From the NCBI GenBank assembly GCA_019022495.1, contig JAFEKR010000013.1:186001-250000 (forward strand): a stretch of 64,000 nt of DNA, given 5' to 3'. The position numbers and the translations under genes were made by a program. Numbering within the stretch: the stretch's first letter is position 1; every line of letters begins with the position of its first letter. Source of the stretch: Epichloe hybrida (taxonomy: Eukaryota > Ascomycota > Sordariomycetes > Hypocreales > Clavicipitaceae). The notes under the pieces are model-generated. The model was not told where the DNA came from, did no database searches, and saw nothing but the letters and a program-made list of their open reading frames with translations. Positions 37,345 through 49,500 of this stretch are shown here, one piece after another.

Positions 37345-39473
37345 CAGAGCATTGTTGTATTGTATTGTATTGTATTTTTTGGCCCTTCGATGTATTGTAT
37401 TGTATTGTATTGCCCTATGTATTGTATTGTGTATTGTATTGTATTAAAAATACAATACAATACAATACAATACAATACATACAATACAATGTATTGTTAG
37501 GGAAAAATATAAGTGGGGTATTATATAAATTCATTATATAGTAGATTTTTTAAATAATCTAATTATAGTATTCTTATTTTTATATATAATTTAGTTATTT
37601 ATTTAAAAATCTATTAAGTTTTAGCTTATTTAGAAAAGTAAGCTTATTTTAAATATATAATATCTTAGTAATATTCTTTTATATCTATTTTAAAAAATGA
37701 TTTTTTCTTAATATATTAAGGGTCTTTTTATTCTTGTATCTATTTTCTATGATTTATTATAATTATTTATTATATAAAAATACATTATAATACAATACAA
37801 TACAATACATTACAATACATTACAATACATTACAATACATTACAATACATTACAATACAATACAATATATTATTAAAAAGGTAAGGTAGTATATATACTT
37901 ATTATATAGTAGATTTTTAATATAATCTAAATAAGATATCCTTAAATTTTTATACTATTTAGGTATTTAGTTATAGAATTATAAAGTTTTAGCTAATTTA
38001 GACTATTAGGCTATATATATATATAGGGTAGCTATAAATAGTACTATCTAAACTTAACTTATAGTCAAATTTATTCTCTATATTTTAAAGGTTATCCTAT
38101 CTTTCTAGCTTTTGTTTAGGATTTACTATGCATTTTAATATAGTATTTTTGCTTTAAATATAATATTTACCCTAAAGAAATAATTTATAATTCTAAATAA
38201 ATAAGATTAAAACTCTAATAAAAATATACTTATATATATAAGGAATTTATTATAAAGAGAAAATTAAAATTTATTTAATAAATGCTTCTTTTACTATTAA
38301 GCTATTTTATTATAATTATAATAAATTATATTAGCTTTAAACCTTTTTTAAACTAAAAGAAAAGGAAAAAACCTAGGAAAAGCTTATAAAGAAAAGTTAA
38401 AATATTATATAAAGAATAATCATAATATATATACTATTTTTTTAATATTAAGTAAATAAATAAATAAGCTTTAAAAGTAAGTTTAATTATTTATACTACT
38501 TTTAGCTTACTTACTTAGTTATATAGTGTTTCTTAAAGTGGGTCTAAAAGGTCTTGTTAAACACTAAAAACCAAGTATAATCCCTTTTTATAGTTATATA
38601 ACTTTAGCTAAGAAGAGGAGGATATATAAAAGTGGGTCTAACAGTGGGTCCTATTAGTTATACTATAAACCTAGTATTATCTCTTTACTTAGTTATATAA
38701 TTCTAGCTAAAAAGAAATATATATACAAAAGTGGGTCTAAAAGTGGGTCCTATTAGTTATACTATAAACCTAGTATTATCTCTTTACTTAGTTATATAAT
38801 TCTAGCTAAAAAGAAATATATATACAAAAGTGGGTCTAAAAGTGGGTCCTATTAGTTATACTATAAACCTAGTATTATCTCTTTACTTAGTTATATAATT
38901 CTAGCTAAAAAGAAATATATATACAAAAGTGGGTCTAAAAGTGGGTCCTATTAGTTATACTATAAACATAATAATCTCTTTACTTAGTTATGTAATTTTA
39001 GTTAAAAAGAGAGAAATATACTAAAGTAAGTCTTATAGTTATATTAGGACTTACTTTCTATTAGTATAAAATTATAAATAGTATAATATTAAAAACATAA
39101 AAAAGAAAGGAATTTTATTTTATTAATATTTTAAAAAACCTTTAAATACTAAATAATTAATAAGTCTAGCTTTTTCTATAGTAATTTACTTATAAATACT
39201 TATATTTATATTATATTAATTTATTACTTATTTATTTTTAATTAAACTTTAACACTAATAATATTTTAAGTTATATAAGTAATAGAAGTAATATATATAT
39301 ATAAGCTATTATAAGCTATTATAAGCTAATATATTAACTATATATACCTTATAATTAAGGAATTTACTTAAAACTAAAAAAAAAGAAAAAAAAATACAAA
39401 ACAATACAAATAATACATGTATTGTATTGTATTGTAAAATTTTGGATGTATTGTATTGTATTGCAATGCTCTG
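37345..39473. mobile_element. Non-autonomous hAT-like element, copy B (TATTG variant), inside the nested LTR element
   Basis: Terminal inverted repeats are CAGAGCATTG (37345-37354) and CAATGCTCTG (39464-39473). They are flanked by a perfect 8-bp duplication CTAGAGGG (37337-37344, 39474-39481). Subterminal arrays of TATTG occupy 37355-37496 and about 39405-39463. The left array has a 16-bp hairpin (37430-37445 with 37449-37464, loop AAA). A further ATTACAATAC-type array lies at about 37784-37868. The interior is about 80% AT by eye, contains 99-bp tandem repeats (38580-38985), and has no recognisable transposase. It shares termini and interior motifs with copy A, but the pentamer differs. Confidence 0.85.
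38580..38985. repeat. ~99-bp tandem repeat inside hAT-like copy B
   Basis: The landmark CTCTTTACTT occurs at 38681, 38780, 38879 and 38976, giving spacings of 99, 99 and 97. Each unit contains GTGGGTCTAAAAGTGGGTCC and TTCTAGCTAAAAAGAAATATA. The two central units look virtually identical, which implies recent amplification or copying after most RIP decay. Copy A has related single units (AAAGTGGGTATAAAGTGGGT near 2100). Confidence 0.85.
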
Positions 39474-41582
39474 CTAGAGGGTCTCCTTATTAGTACTAAA
39501 GGTATTAGGAGGACTTCTTATTTAATTTCGTGATAGTAATTACCTTACGGAGGTCTCTAGTAAGACTTTCGAAGCTTACGGAGTATATATATTCCACTAT
39601 CTAATATTTAGGTATACTAGCTATAGCGTTTAAGGCTTACTTATAGAGTTTAGTATTTACTATCTTAGTAGGGTATAAGCCTTTATAGATTTTCTTAAGG
39701 GTTAATAACATAATCTTAAGGCACTTAAGCTTACTTTTATTAGGGTTTTTCTTAATTATGCTCTTTAGTGTTATACTACTTTATTTATGGTAATAGAATT
39801 ACTAGTTACTTTCTATCTTAAAGCGTTAATAGATATAGGTAATTATCTCTTTATAGGAATAGTTATTTCTAAAGAGGTAATTAAGGTAGTATTACTTAGC
39901 ATTACCTATTAATATAATAGGGAAAGCCTTCTAATAATACATTTAAGGAAGGTTAATTCTATTATACTTATTTTTAAAGAGCGTGATCTTTAGCATTAAG
40001 AAGTTATATAGCTTTCCACTATAGTGGTTACTATCCTTATATATCTTTATAAGCTCTGAGATTTTCTTTGTAATCTAATCTTTAGAGGGGAATTACTATA
40101 AAGGCACAATTTATTATAAATAATAGTCCACTAGTTGTTCTTAATAATAATTATCTAGATAGAGCTATTAATATAATAGGGATTATTATAGGGGTTTTTA
40201 TGAGGGTTTAAGTAATCTCTAGGGTTAGGGAAGGTTGATTTCTAGGGTAGGTTATTAGGGCTGTTAATATTAAGGTTCTAGGGGTTTGGAAGATTATGGT
40301 TATTCTTATAATCTTTCCTGTAACTAAAGAGGTATTAAAGTTTAATAAAGCACTTCCTTAAGTAATACTAGGATTAAATATCCTAGGCCTTGCCTGACGA
40401 GGACGCTATAATCTTATAGAGAATTATATAATTCTCTAATAATATTCTTAGATGCCCTTTTAAAGGTGTCTTTAGACTAGCCTTTAAAGTCTTCTTAGAA
40501 TAATTCCTATAGGTTATTATCTCTTTAACCTTAATGCTTACTAAGGTTAATAAATCTCGTAATTTAGTTATTAAGCTTAAGCTATGTAGTAGTGTCTAGA
40601 TCTAGCTTAACAGATTCTTTCTAGTTATATAAGAATTCGTAAGTAAGCTATTAAAGGCATAGGGGTAATTTATGCTCTTAGGGTCTTTTAGGGGTAATAG
40701 TTAGAGCCTTACTATTACTAGTAGCCTTTGCTCTTATAGAAGGTCTAGATTCCTCTGCTATCTTTAACTATAAAAGGAATATTACTAATTTGTTGTTTTT
40801 ACTACTAATTAAGCTCCTATATTTGCCCGTTACTATTACGAGGTTCTTCTTTTGTATTTTAGGAGCGTTATTGCTCTAATAAAATCAGAAGATTACAAAA
40901 ATAGCAAAAACAGAAGAAAAAGCAGCAGAAGTAGTAAAAGTAGCAATAAGAATAAATTAATAAAGATAAAGAAAGCAATACAAGTTCTAAAAGTAACTAG
41001 AAAGTAATAGGAAAAGTAACAAGGGAATAATAGGAATTACTACTTCCTGTTTTTTATAAAAAGAAGGGAAGGAGGTAATCTCTCTTTCTTGCTAACAGGT
41101 ATAGGGCAAATAGCACTAATAATAAAGGGGGCAAAAAAAAAACAAGTAGTAGATGCTTATGGGGAGAGATTAAAGGTCTATTAGATAAAGGGAATATTTA
41201 TAGAGAAGTTATAGATATATTAGCTAGCTTAGCTAAGGTTGTTTAACGTTAGGTTTGAAATAAATGCCTCACGGCAATAGATTCGGTTAGTTAGTTGGTT
41301 TTCTTATGATGGACAATAAAATTAACAATTAATAACAATATCCTAGATAGATATAATAAAGTTATATCCCTAAGCCTAAGGGTTAATAAATTAATTCCTT
41401 AGAAGCCTAATAAGCCTATAACTAGGATTCTAGTCTCTTCCTTTAGCACACTTATGCAGTCATGCCTCTCTACTGTAATAACCGTTATAGTATAATAAGG
41501 GGTAGTAGTAGTGGCGTCTATAGAAATATCTCTTCTTATAATACCTAGCTTATCTATGGTTATGAAGTTAACCACTGATTAG

Positions 41583-41840
41583 TGTTAGATGCACCAAGGT
41601 CCTGCGCAGGTAATAAATCCTGTATGATTAAAGTTAATGATAGATAGTTAGATAGCTAGCTAGGAAAGAGAGAGAAAAGAGGGAAAGTCTAGATGCTAGG
41701 AAAGTGGGCGAAATCCGTATATAGGGCAAAAGGGGGTGGCAAATTAATGCAGCCAATCATATCGCGTGCATCGCGCCGGACCCACAATTGGTCCGGTCTT
41801 TGGCCACGATTGAACCGATGAAGATCCGAAGGAATCAACA
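41583..41840 (-). repeat. 5' LTR of nested LTR element
   Basis: 258 bp. Its outer right end keeps CGCCGGACCC and GGTCCGG, which are CGCCAGACCC and AGTCCAG in the 3' LTR. The outer edge therefore escaped mutation. Confidence 0.92.
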
Positions 41841-44800
41841 GTTCTAATTAAAGATTAATACCTCTTAAGATCTTAAGCGCTAACCTCTCCTTTAAAAGGT
41901 TCTAGCAGTATAGTAGTTATTAGGGCTATAGGTCTTTGTTAGGGGATTTTTATATTAAATTTAGTAGTAGCTTTATCCTAATAGGACTTCTAATTAAGCC
42001 ATACCTTCCTATTAGCATAATCTCTAATAATTTTAACGCCTAGGAACTATTATAGCTCTCCAAGGTCCTTTACGTTATACTTTACAAAAAGTCTTGCCCT
42101 AAATTCATCATGTAAATATAATTTCCCTTTAGTAAAGAGGGCGATAAGGTTATTTACATAAAAGAAAATAATTAACCTATCCTTAATAAACATATAAATG
42201 TCTTTAAAGATCTACGTGAAGCCTTCACTAATCAGCTAGCTAATTAGCTCTTTTATCCACAGAAGAGGCGCTCTCCATAGCCTGTAAATTACTCTAAGAA
42301 GCTTTAGATAGGCTTATTTATCTTTATAGCCTAGAGGCATCTTATAGTAGACCTCTTTATTAAGGTCTAAATTCAGGAATACTATAATAAAGTCATACTA
42401 GTGTGCTTTAAGATTAAAGTAGCATATAATAGCTATAAATAGCCTAAAAGTATTAGTAGCTAGGGTTACTACCTAAGTTAATAGGTAACTCTTTAGTTAA
42501 TGATTTCTAAGAACATAGAGATAAGCTTTATATTATAGGAGGTAACCTTACTTATCTAATTTATATAAGAAAACCTAAGTAAGGCCTAGAAGCTTTATAT
42601 ATAAAGGGACTTCAGTTCTAGATACCTTCTTAGCTACCTTTCTATTAATAATTCTATTATATTCTTTATCTTATGCTTTACGGAATTCTTTTTCTTTTAG
42701 ATAACTAGCTAAATAATTATAATAAGCTAAGGGAGGAGAAAGCCTAGATATATAAGGCTTTTCTTTACTCTTAGGTCCTAGCTTAAAGGCTATAGCAAAT
42801 GCTTTAAGATTATCGTAATCTTCTAGATTTGCTAATATTTCATAATTATCGCTGCTGTCAGGTAGGTTAAGCAAATTATTAATACTTAATAGTATATAAT
42901 CCGCTAAATCTAGGAATTTCCCTAGTGAATTTAGAGGAGTTAGTAGATTTGTTTCTTAACTTTCTTTTTCCTTTTCTTTATAATCTTATTAATTATAACT
43001 AGTAGGAGTTTCTGCCTATTAAAGCTAATTAAGTGGTTATTATAGTAATAGAGGGTACGCTATCTATAGAAGCCCTACATTAGAGCTTTTATCCTTATTA
43101 TCCTTAACTAGCTCTTTAAGGCATTGTTTTTTAACCTCTTTTATAGTTAATAATAGGCCTCTTTCTTAAGCATAGAAGATAAACTTATTAAAGGTAACGT
43201 AGCTTAACAAGAACTAGTAGCTCCTCTTTATCGTTAGTACCTAAATCAGGTATTACATGGAGGAAACGTATCTAGTAAGGTATCTAATGTAAGCTCTCTA
43301 AGCGAGCTTTAGACTTACCTTACGAAGCTTACTTTGCGTTATTATAAATGCTTTATATCCAAAAGCTTATAAATAAGTTATTAAAGCTTCTAGTACTTCT
43401 AGTAAGTAACTCTATTAAAGCTTATTATCTCTTAACCACCTATTTAATACTTGTTAAGGCGATTGCTAGTTAAGTAGCTTTTAAGGCATGTGATTTAAGA
43501 TGTAAATAGCTACTTCAGCAGCTATAGGCTAGAGGTCTTCTAGGAAGCCTGATTATATTATAAGAGTTATCATAACCCTTATTATCACCCCCCTAGACCG
43601 TTTAGCGTGCCTATTTTAATGTGGGTAAGCTAGGCTAGACTTTCTAATAATAATACCTCTATTTATAACCTCTTCTTCTTATTTTTTAGTCTAGAAGGTA
43701 GTCTTACTATTAGTTATTATAACTATAATGTAAATGCCATACACTCTCGCGTATATAGCTTCTAACTAATTAAAGCAGAGCGCGATATTAGTCTTTAATA
43801 GGATTATAAAGATATAACGTAGTCCTATTACTCTACAGGTAAAAAGAGCGATATATTAGTCTTTATTATATCCTAATAATTAAGTAAAGAGGTTAAAAGA
43901 GACCACCTAAAGTGGTCCTAAAGGTAGGGATCCTATCTAAGGGACTTGTGATATTTACCTTTATGCTTTAGAGGTTTAGTAAACCTTATATTTACCTATG
44001 CTCCTTTTCTTTAATTAAATTTAAAGCTTCTAAAGCACTTAATCTATTATATCCTTACCTAGATATACTAATCTAGCGTGCCACAGATCTGCAGGCGTTA
44101 TTATAGCTATCTTTAGGTCTCGTAAATCTCCTTTAATAACAAAAGCTTCTGACAGGCTTAAGCCCTCTATACATAGCTACGTACTAATAACCTAAGTTCA
44201 AAATATCTCTTGATTACCTCTCGCTAGGTCTATACTATTCTAGTAAGATTATCCCACCTTAGTCCCTTTTATATAAGTAGCTAAAGAGATATAAGGTTTA
44301 TAAAGAACATTAGCTAGTACTAGGCGTTTAATAAGGTAAGGGTCTAGCTATCTGTTAAGATAATCCAAGCTATACTAATGCTATAAGCGTTTATAACACT
44401 ATAACTTACTTAAATTCTAGGCTACTTGCTATAATTAAGGTCTATAAACTAGCGTTTATTATTAAAGATGTGGATTAAGGTTCCGCTATTAAGTATAACT
44501 TATGATTTGTCCTAGGTAAGGAAAGCCTCCGCAGACTCTCCTATAGTAGCAAACGTAGTATTGTCTTCTTTAGGTTCCTTTACGCTATTATCCTTTAACT
44601 AAGCGTTATATACCTTTTTTATATTATTAGGTTAATAATTTATTACTTCTTTTGCCTTCTTTAATAGCTTTTTATTAATCTTCTAGTCTTTTATTAGGTA
44701 AAGAGCCCTGTAGACCTTCTATAAGTCTTTTAACTTCTTTACCTTATACTTCTTATAATAGATATAGTTATCTTTCTTTACTTTCTCTTTTTTAGCTTTA

Positions 44801-45966
44801 TCCTTTATTTTGCTATTAAGAGTTAGTTTTACTCTAAAAGAGTTATTAGCCTTTACTTAAGACCTTTCTTAGGCTTTAATTAGGTGCCTAATCCTACTTA
44901 TAATGCTGTAGAAATCTAGGACCTTTCCCTTACTCTTTATAGTATAAATTAATAAGTTAACCTAAGCTAAGATAGCAGGGAATTAAGCCCTAATAGTGTT
45001 ATTAATCATTTCCATAGGTAAGTTACCCTTAGTAATAGGGTAGTTTACTTAGAAGTATCTCTTATAACTAATTAAAGTATCTATAAGCTATTTATTAATA
45101 TTTACTCTTATAAGATTTTGCTTAATAGTCTTATTAAAATTAATTTTAGTATAATACTTAATAGTCTTACTTAAAGGTATTATATTCCTTTAAAGCTCCT
45201 TAATCTTATTATAAAGAGATATATACCTTAAGGTTATCTACTTATATTTAGGCCTAAGGGTCCTTATAAACTATATATAATACTCTTATAAGGCCTTTAT
45301 AAGGCTCTAGAATTAACTATTAAAGACTTAATAATAACTACTAAGAATAGTAAACTAGGCGCTGTCTTTAGTATTATTAGGTTATTAAGGCTACTAAAAA
45401 TAACTCTCTTTAGTTACCTTAATATCTTTAGGTAAGCTTTCCTTAGGTTCTAGTAGGCTCTTAGTTATAGCTTTAGTGCTATAAGAGTGTGTTTAAACTC
45501 CTAAGGTCTTTATTATAAATAATTAACTTTATATAGCTTCTACTACCTTTCTCTTTACTAGAGTTCTGTTTCCTATAAGGATTAGAGGCTTAGGAGGGTA
45601 GTCTAGCTATATCTTTAAATTAGGATTAATAAAGACCTAGATTCTATCTTTAATAGCTCTTGCCTTAACTATTTTATACTATAGGTCCTAATAGTAGGGC
45701 TTCTATAGCTTAATAGCTAGCTTATTACTTTTTAAAGATTCCTTAGCTATCATAAGATATCCTATAGTGTTATTATTAAACTAGTAAAGGTGGTATTAAT
45801 TCTAGCGTGCTAGGGTTGCTTAATTATAATATTAATGAATTAGGCCTCTCTTTTACTAGGTATGTACTGATTTGTTTAAAGATTAAATAATTAGTTAATT
45901 TAAAGAGAAGAGTACTAATTTGGAAGAAAAGGTATAATAATTATAAACACTACGTAATTACTACTA

Positions 45967-46199
45967 TATGAGACCGCGAAGCTAGGGTTTAATGTGACCA
46001 CCTCTATTAAGTTATTTAATCCTATAAGAGGGCGTAGACTACGGTTTAAATAACTAAGTACCTATACCATAGGGTGTGTAATATGCCTATATAAAATGTA
46101 CTATGCATCTACTAAAGCTCTGGAAAAGTAACTAGTTAGGTGGGTCCTAGTGTCCAAGTTGCCTGCATGCGGTTGAGCGCTTGCGGCGGGATTCCAACA
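45967..46199 (-). repeat. 5' LTR of copia copy 3
   Basis: The inner end is damaged (TATGAGACCGCG for TGTTGGACCGCG). The outer end GCGGCGGGATTCCAACA is intact. Confidence 0.9.
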
Positions 46200-46369
46200 C
46201 AAACTGCTGCGTCGAGTCCGGGATAGCAAGTGCTCGGTAGTCGTACTCCAGTTGTACTCCGTACAGAGCGAGGGGGGGAATATCTCCCCGTCTTGTCGTC
46301 GCTCTTGCCTGCCTGCTCTGGCGGCTGTCTTGGCGCCAAGACAGCCGCCAAGACAGCCGCCAATAGTGC
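46200..46369. other. Single-copy spacer with a perfect 32-bp palindrome
   Basis: GC-rich spacer between copia copy 3 and the next LTR element. A perfect palindrome spans 46319-46350 (centre GGCGCC, arms of GGCGGCTGTCTTGG type), and one arm is repeated once more at about 46351-46363. The next insertion site (duplication AGTGC, 46365-46369) lies 15 bp to its right. Confidence 0.8.
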
Positions 46370-46589
46370 TGTCAGGTAGGGGTGTAGATAGATGATGAAA
46401 AGTGTTCAATTTGATCAATCAGAGGTGCAGACGGCAGCCGACTTTTGTACCTAAAGGGTACACAGTGCGCTATAGTAATAACTAGTCTACGGAGGTACTT
46501 CTAATATATTTATCTTTACTAATATCTTATCCTAGTTAATACGCGCCCCTTGCCCATATATCTAATACTTTAGGGAGCTTTTCCTAACA
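46370..46589 (-). repeat. 3' LTR of second-family copia element
   Basis: The outer end TGTCAGGTAGGGGTGTAG is intact. The inner end reads TTCCTAACA for TTCCTGACA. Confidence 0.9.
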
Positions 46590-49500
46590 TACCCCCTATA
46601 GCTAAGATAACTATTAAAGCTAATAATCTAAGGTATAGGAAAAGATTATAAATAATCTCTAGTATTATGATTAGGTAGGAATCTCCCTTATGCTAATTCT
46701 ATAGTAAAAGTCCCTGTGTATTTGACCTAATAAAGGCTTTGTGAAGCTATCTATAGGTATCTTAGAGGTCTTTATCTAATTTACCTTAATATTACCTATT
46801 ATATATTACTCTTAAATTTATATTTGATTTATATTAAGGTGCTTAAGGCTAGTTTAAAGCCTTCCTTCTATATGTTTAGTAATCTAGATTATTTACTTAT
46901 TATTACACTAGATAATTAAGAGCAGCAGTATGTGTATATTAATATTATAAAGTAGCTTACTAAGAGAGATACGCTCTTTTATACTATAATTTAGGGTAAA
47001 GAGCTTTGCTTCTATACTTAAAGTTATTATGTAATATTGCCTCCTAGACTTCTAATTAATTATAGTGCTATATATAATAAAGATATAGCCTTATATTAAC
47101 TTCTAAGTCTTAGGATTGTTACTAAGTAAAGTATCTATACTAGAAAACAACGTATTAAAGCTATCTATACCTAAATATTATAAGTAAAGCTTCTTTGTGT
47201 TCTAAGCGTATAATAGAGCACCCTGTGCTAGCTTAATGTACTTTACTAATAGATTTATTATAAAAGAGGCTAGCTTTAAAGCTATAAACACTGTATTAGG
47301 TTTTCTAATAATGCAAAGGTACACTAAAGAGCCTATAATTACTCTATAGTAGCTAATTTCTTTATCTAAAGCTTTGTTGTTATTTAGGTAGATTATAGCT
47401 GTTAGAAGAGAAGCTATAATTAAGCTCTTTAACTTGTTATTAATAATATTAGGAATGAACTTCTAAGCGATCTTTTAAATATATAATTCCTATGATAACT
47501 ATATTTCTTTGGTTTTGTGATTTCTAATGATTTTAATGCCTAGGAACTACTTTAATTTGCCTTAGTCCTTAATATCTAGGCTGTTTATTAATCGCTTATG
47601 TAATTCTTTGAATTTTACTTTAGATCCGTTAGGGTAAAGCACTATAATATTATCTACGTAGAAAAATAGGATAAAATTATCCTTTATAAAGATACATAGG
47701 TTTTCTTTCCCTTAGATAAAGCTAAGCTCTAAAAGGAATCTCTTTAAATAAAGAAACTATTATTAAGAAGCTTCCTGTAGCCTATATAATACTCTAATTA
47801 TCTTCTAGAGATAACCTTTTATATTTATACCCTCTAGGGGCTTATAGAAGATAGGTTCTTTAAGTTTTATATGTAGGAAGGTATTCTAAATATTATATTA
47901 TTAAGTATTAAGATTATTAGCATAACAAACCATAAGTAATATTTATAAAGATTGAGAAGTAAGCGTTATAGCGTAGTTATTAAGGTTATCCTTTAGTTGT
48001 TAATTGTCTTATACTACTATTTAAGCCTTAAACTCTATAACTATGCCTTTTTTATTAGTTTTTTATTTAAAAACCTAGCTAAGGTTAATAATTTCCTTAT
48101 GCTTATTAGGATTAATTAGTTCCTTAGGTATATTCTCCTAGTAGTTTAAGGATAGAAGCTTTAAAAGTTCTTTTATAATTACTTCCTTCTAGTGGTTATA
48201 ATATGGTGATGCTATTACCTAGTGATAATAGGTAGGTTCTAGAGGCATATCTTTAATACGTAAATTATACTAAGTTCCTTAGAGTGCTACAGAGAAAGTA
48301 AAAGAAAACTATGCTTACCTAGCTTTTCTTAAATCCTTTTATTAATATTTTCTAGTTATAATGTTATTTAGATTAATGCCATTATTACGTAGACTGTAAT
48401 TCTCTATAGTCTTACCACTCTTAGTAGTAATTTCGCTAGTCTCCGCGGTAGTCTCCGTGTGTTTAGTTATTATATTACTTATAAATTTATTAATCTTATA
48501 AAATAGCGTATTATTACCTTATACCTAAAGCTCTATGTTCTCTATAGTAACTAGTGCCTTATAAGAAGAGTTAGGAGGGGTTAAAAGAGTACTAATATAG
48601 CTGCTTTCTTATCCTAATATATAAGGTAGTGTTTTTGCTTTAAACTAATTATTTTCTTACTTTATAACTAAGGGCTAAAAGTCGTGATTCTCCTTTTCTA
48701 GGTCTATTCCTATAAGGTCTTAACTAATTTCTTTATTAAGGTCTTTAGCTTTAAGCTCTTTAAGCAGTGTAATTATTAATATCTTCTCTTTCTAAGCTAA
48801 TTTAATCTCTTCTTCTAGTTTAAAGAATAAGGCTTTATTAAACCGTACACACACTAATATAATAACCTTATAATTATAAAGGGTTAGAACCTAGATAATA
48901 TACTAAGATTTACCCTTATAACCTACGAGGTATCTAATATAAGCTTTCTGCTTTAACTAAGGGATTGCGTTATTTAATTTAATATGCTCTAGAGCTTTTG
49001 TTATTATAGGAAACGCTTTATATCCGTAGGCTTATAGATGCGAAATTAAGGGCTTTTGGATCTCTAATATCTATGAATAGGCAGGGACGGTTTTCCTAGC
49101 CTAATTCCACTAGAGTTTATATAGTGTAATCTATTTCCTATAATATTCAAAAGGCGTTTGATTTAATAGATAAACCGCTATATTAAAGATCTTATTATTA
49201 AGTTCTAATAGGAATCTAGCCTCTAGACTTAATATACAGGCCTTCTGCTTGACTATACCCCTAGATCTCTCTGCCTTACTATTCTAACTAGGTGTTAAGG
49301 GAGCTGAATTATAGACTATAATACCCGCGAGGGCTATCTTGTCGTTTATATTCTCTATGAAGAGAGCTTTTTTAATATTACTATACAAAAATCGTAGCTA
49401 AACCCTAAATTAAGTGCTTAGAAACACTGCTATTATATAGAAGCTGTTATAAATCCTATTCTTTAATTTAAATAAGTAGAAGAATTATATTAAGGTTATA

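Larger units (their letters stand above)
32937..41840 (-). mobile_element. Nested copia-type LTR retrotransposon (8.9 kb) inside copia copy 3
   Basis: Two 258-bp LTRs (32937-33194 and 41583-41840) with TG..CA ends are flanked by the duplication GTTCT (32932-32936, 41841-41845). The purine-rich tract GAAGGAAAAAGAGAGA, read on the minus strand, abuts 33195, so the element runs on the minus strand. About 33447-33510 encodes, on that strand, NSNDNLADVITKALL, preceded by VR*I where a Trp codon became TAG. This is the terminal RNase H segment of Ty1/copia polyproteins. EKRLIINIIAL-like sequence lies just upstream. Length without the inserted hAT-like element is about 6.77 kb. No open pol frame survives. 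Confidence 0.9.
31867..46199 (-). mobile_element. Ty1/copia LTR retrotransposon, copy 3, split by a nested LTR element
   Basis: LTRs at 31867-32099 (3') and 45967-46199 (5') are flanked by CAAAC (31862-31866, 46200-46204). Removing the insert 32937-41840 and one GTTCT duplication leaves about 5.42 kb, the length of copies 1 and 2. The interrupted sequence rejoins exactly (GGGTTCT / GTTCTAATTAAAG, as in copy 2 near 27207). RT on the minus strand reads FFYVNNLI at about 42141-42175, so both catalytic aspartates are changed. The insertion lies in the RT/RNase H part. Linker fragment 42671-42874 remains open. Confidence 0.93.

Noticed and set aside
37355..37496. Pentamer arrays considered as CRISPR-like or plain microsatellite
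   Set aside because: No spacers are present. The arrays are confined to the ends of elements with TIRs and target duplications, so they belong to the transposon.
41545..41582. Search for a tRNA primer-binding site next to the 5' LTR of the nested element
   Set aside because: A TGGTTAACTTC-like stretch begins several bases from the LTR on the minus strand, but no convincing match to a tRNA 3' end or initiator Met anticodon arm could be made by eye.
46101..46418. 105-codon minus-strand ORF across the spacer
   Set aside because: It spans the LTR edge, the palindrome and the next LTR start, so it cannot be an ancestral gene.
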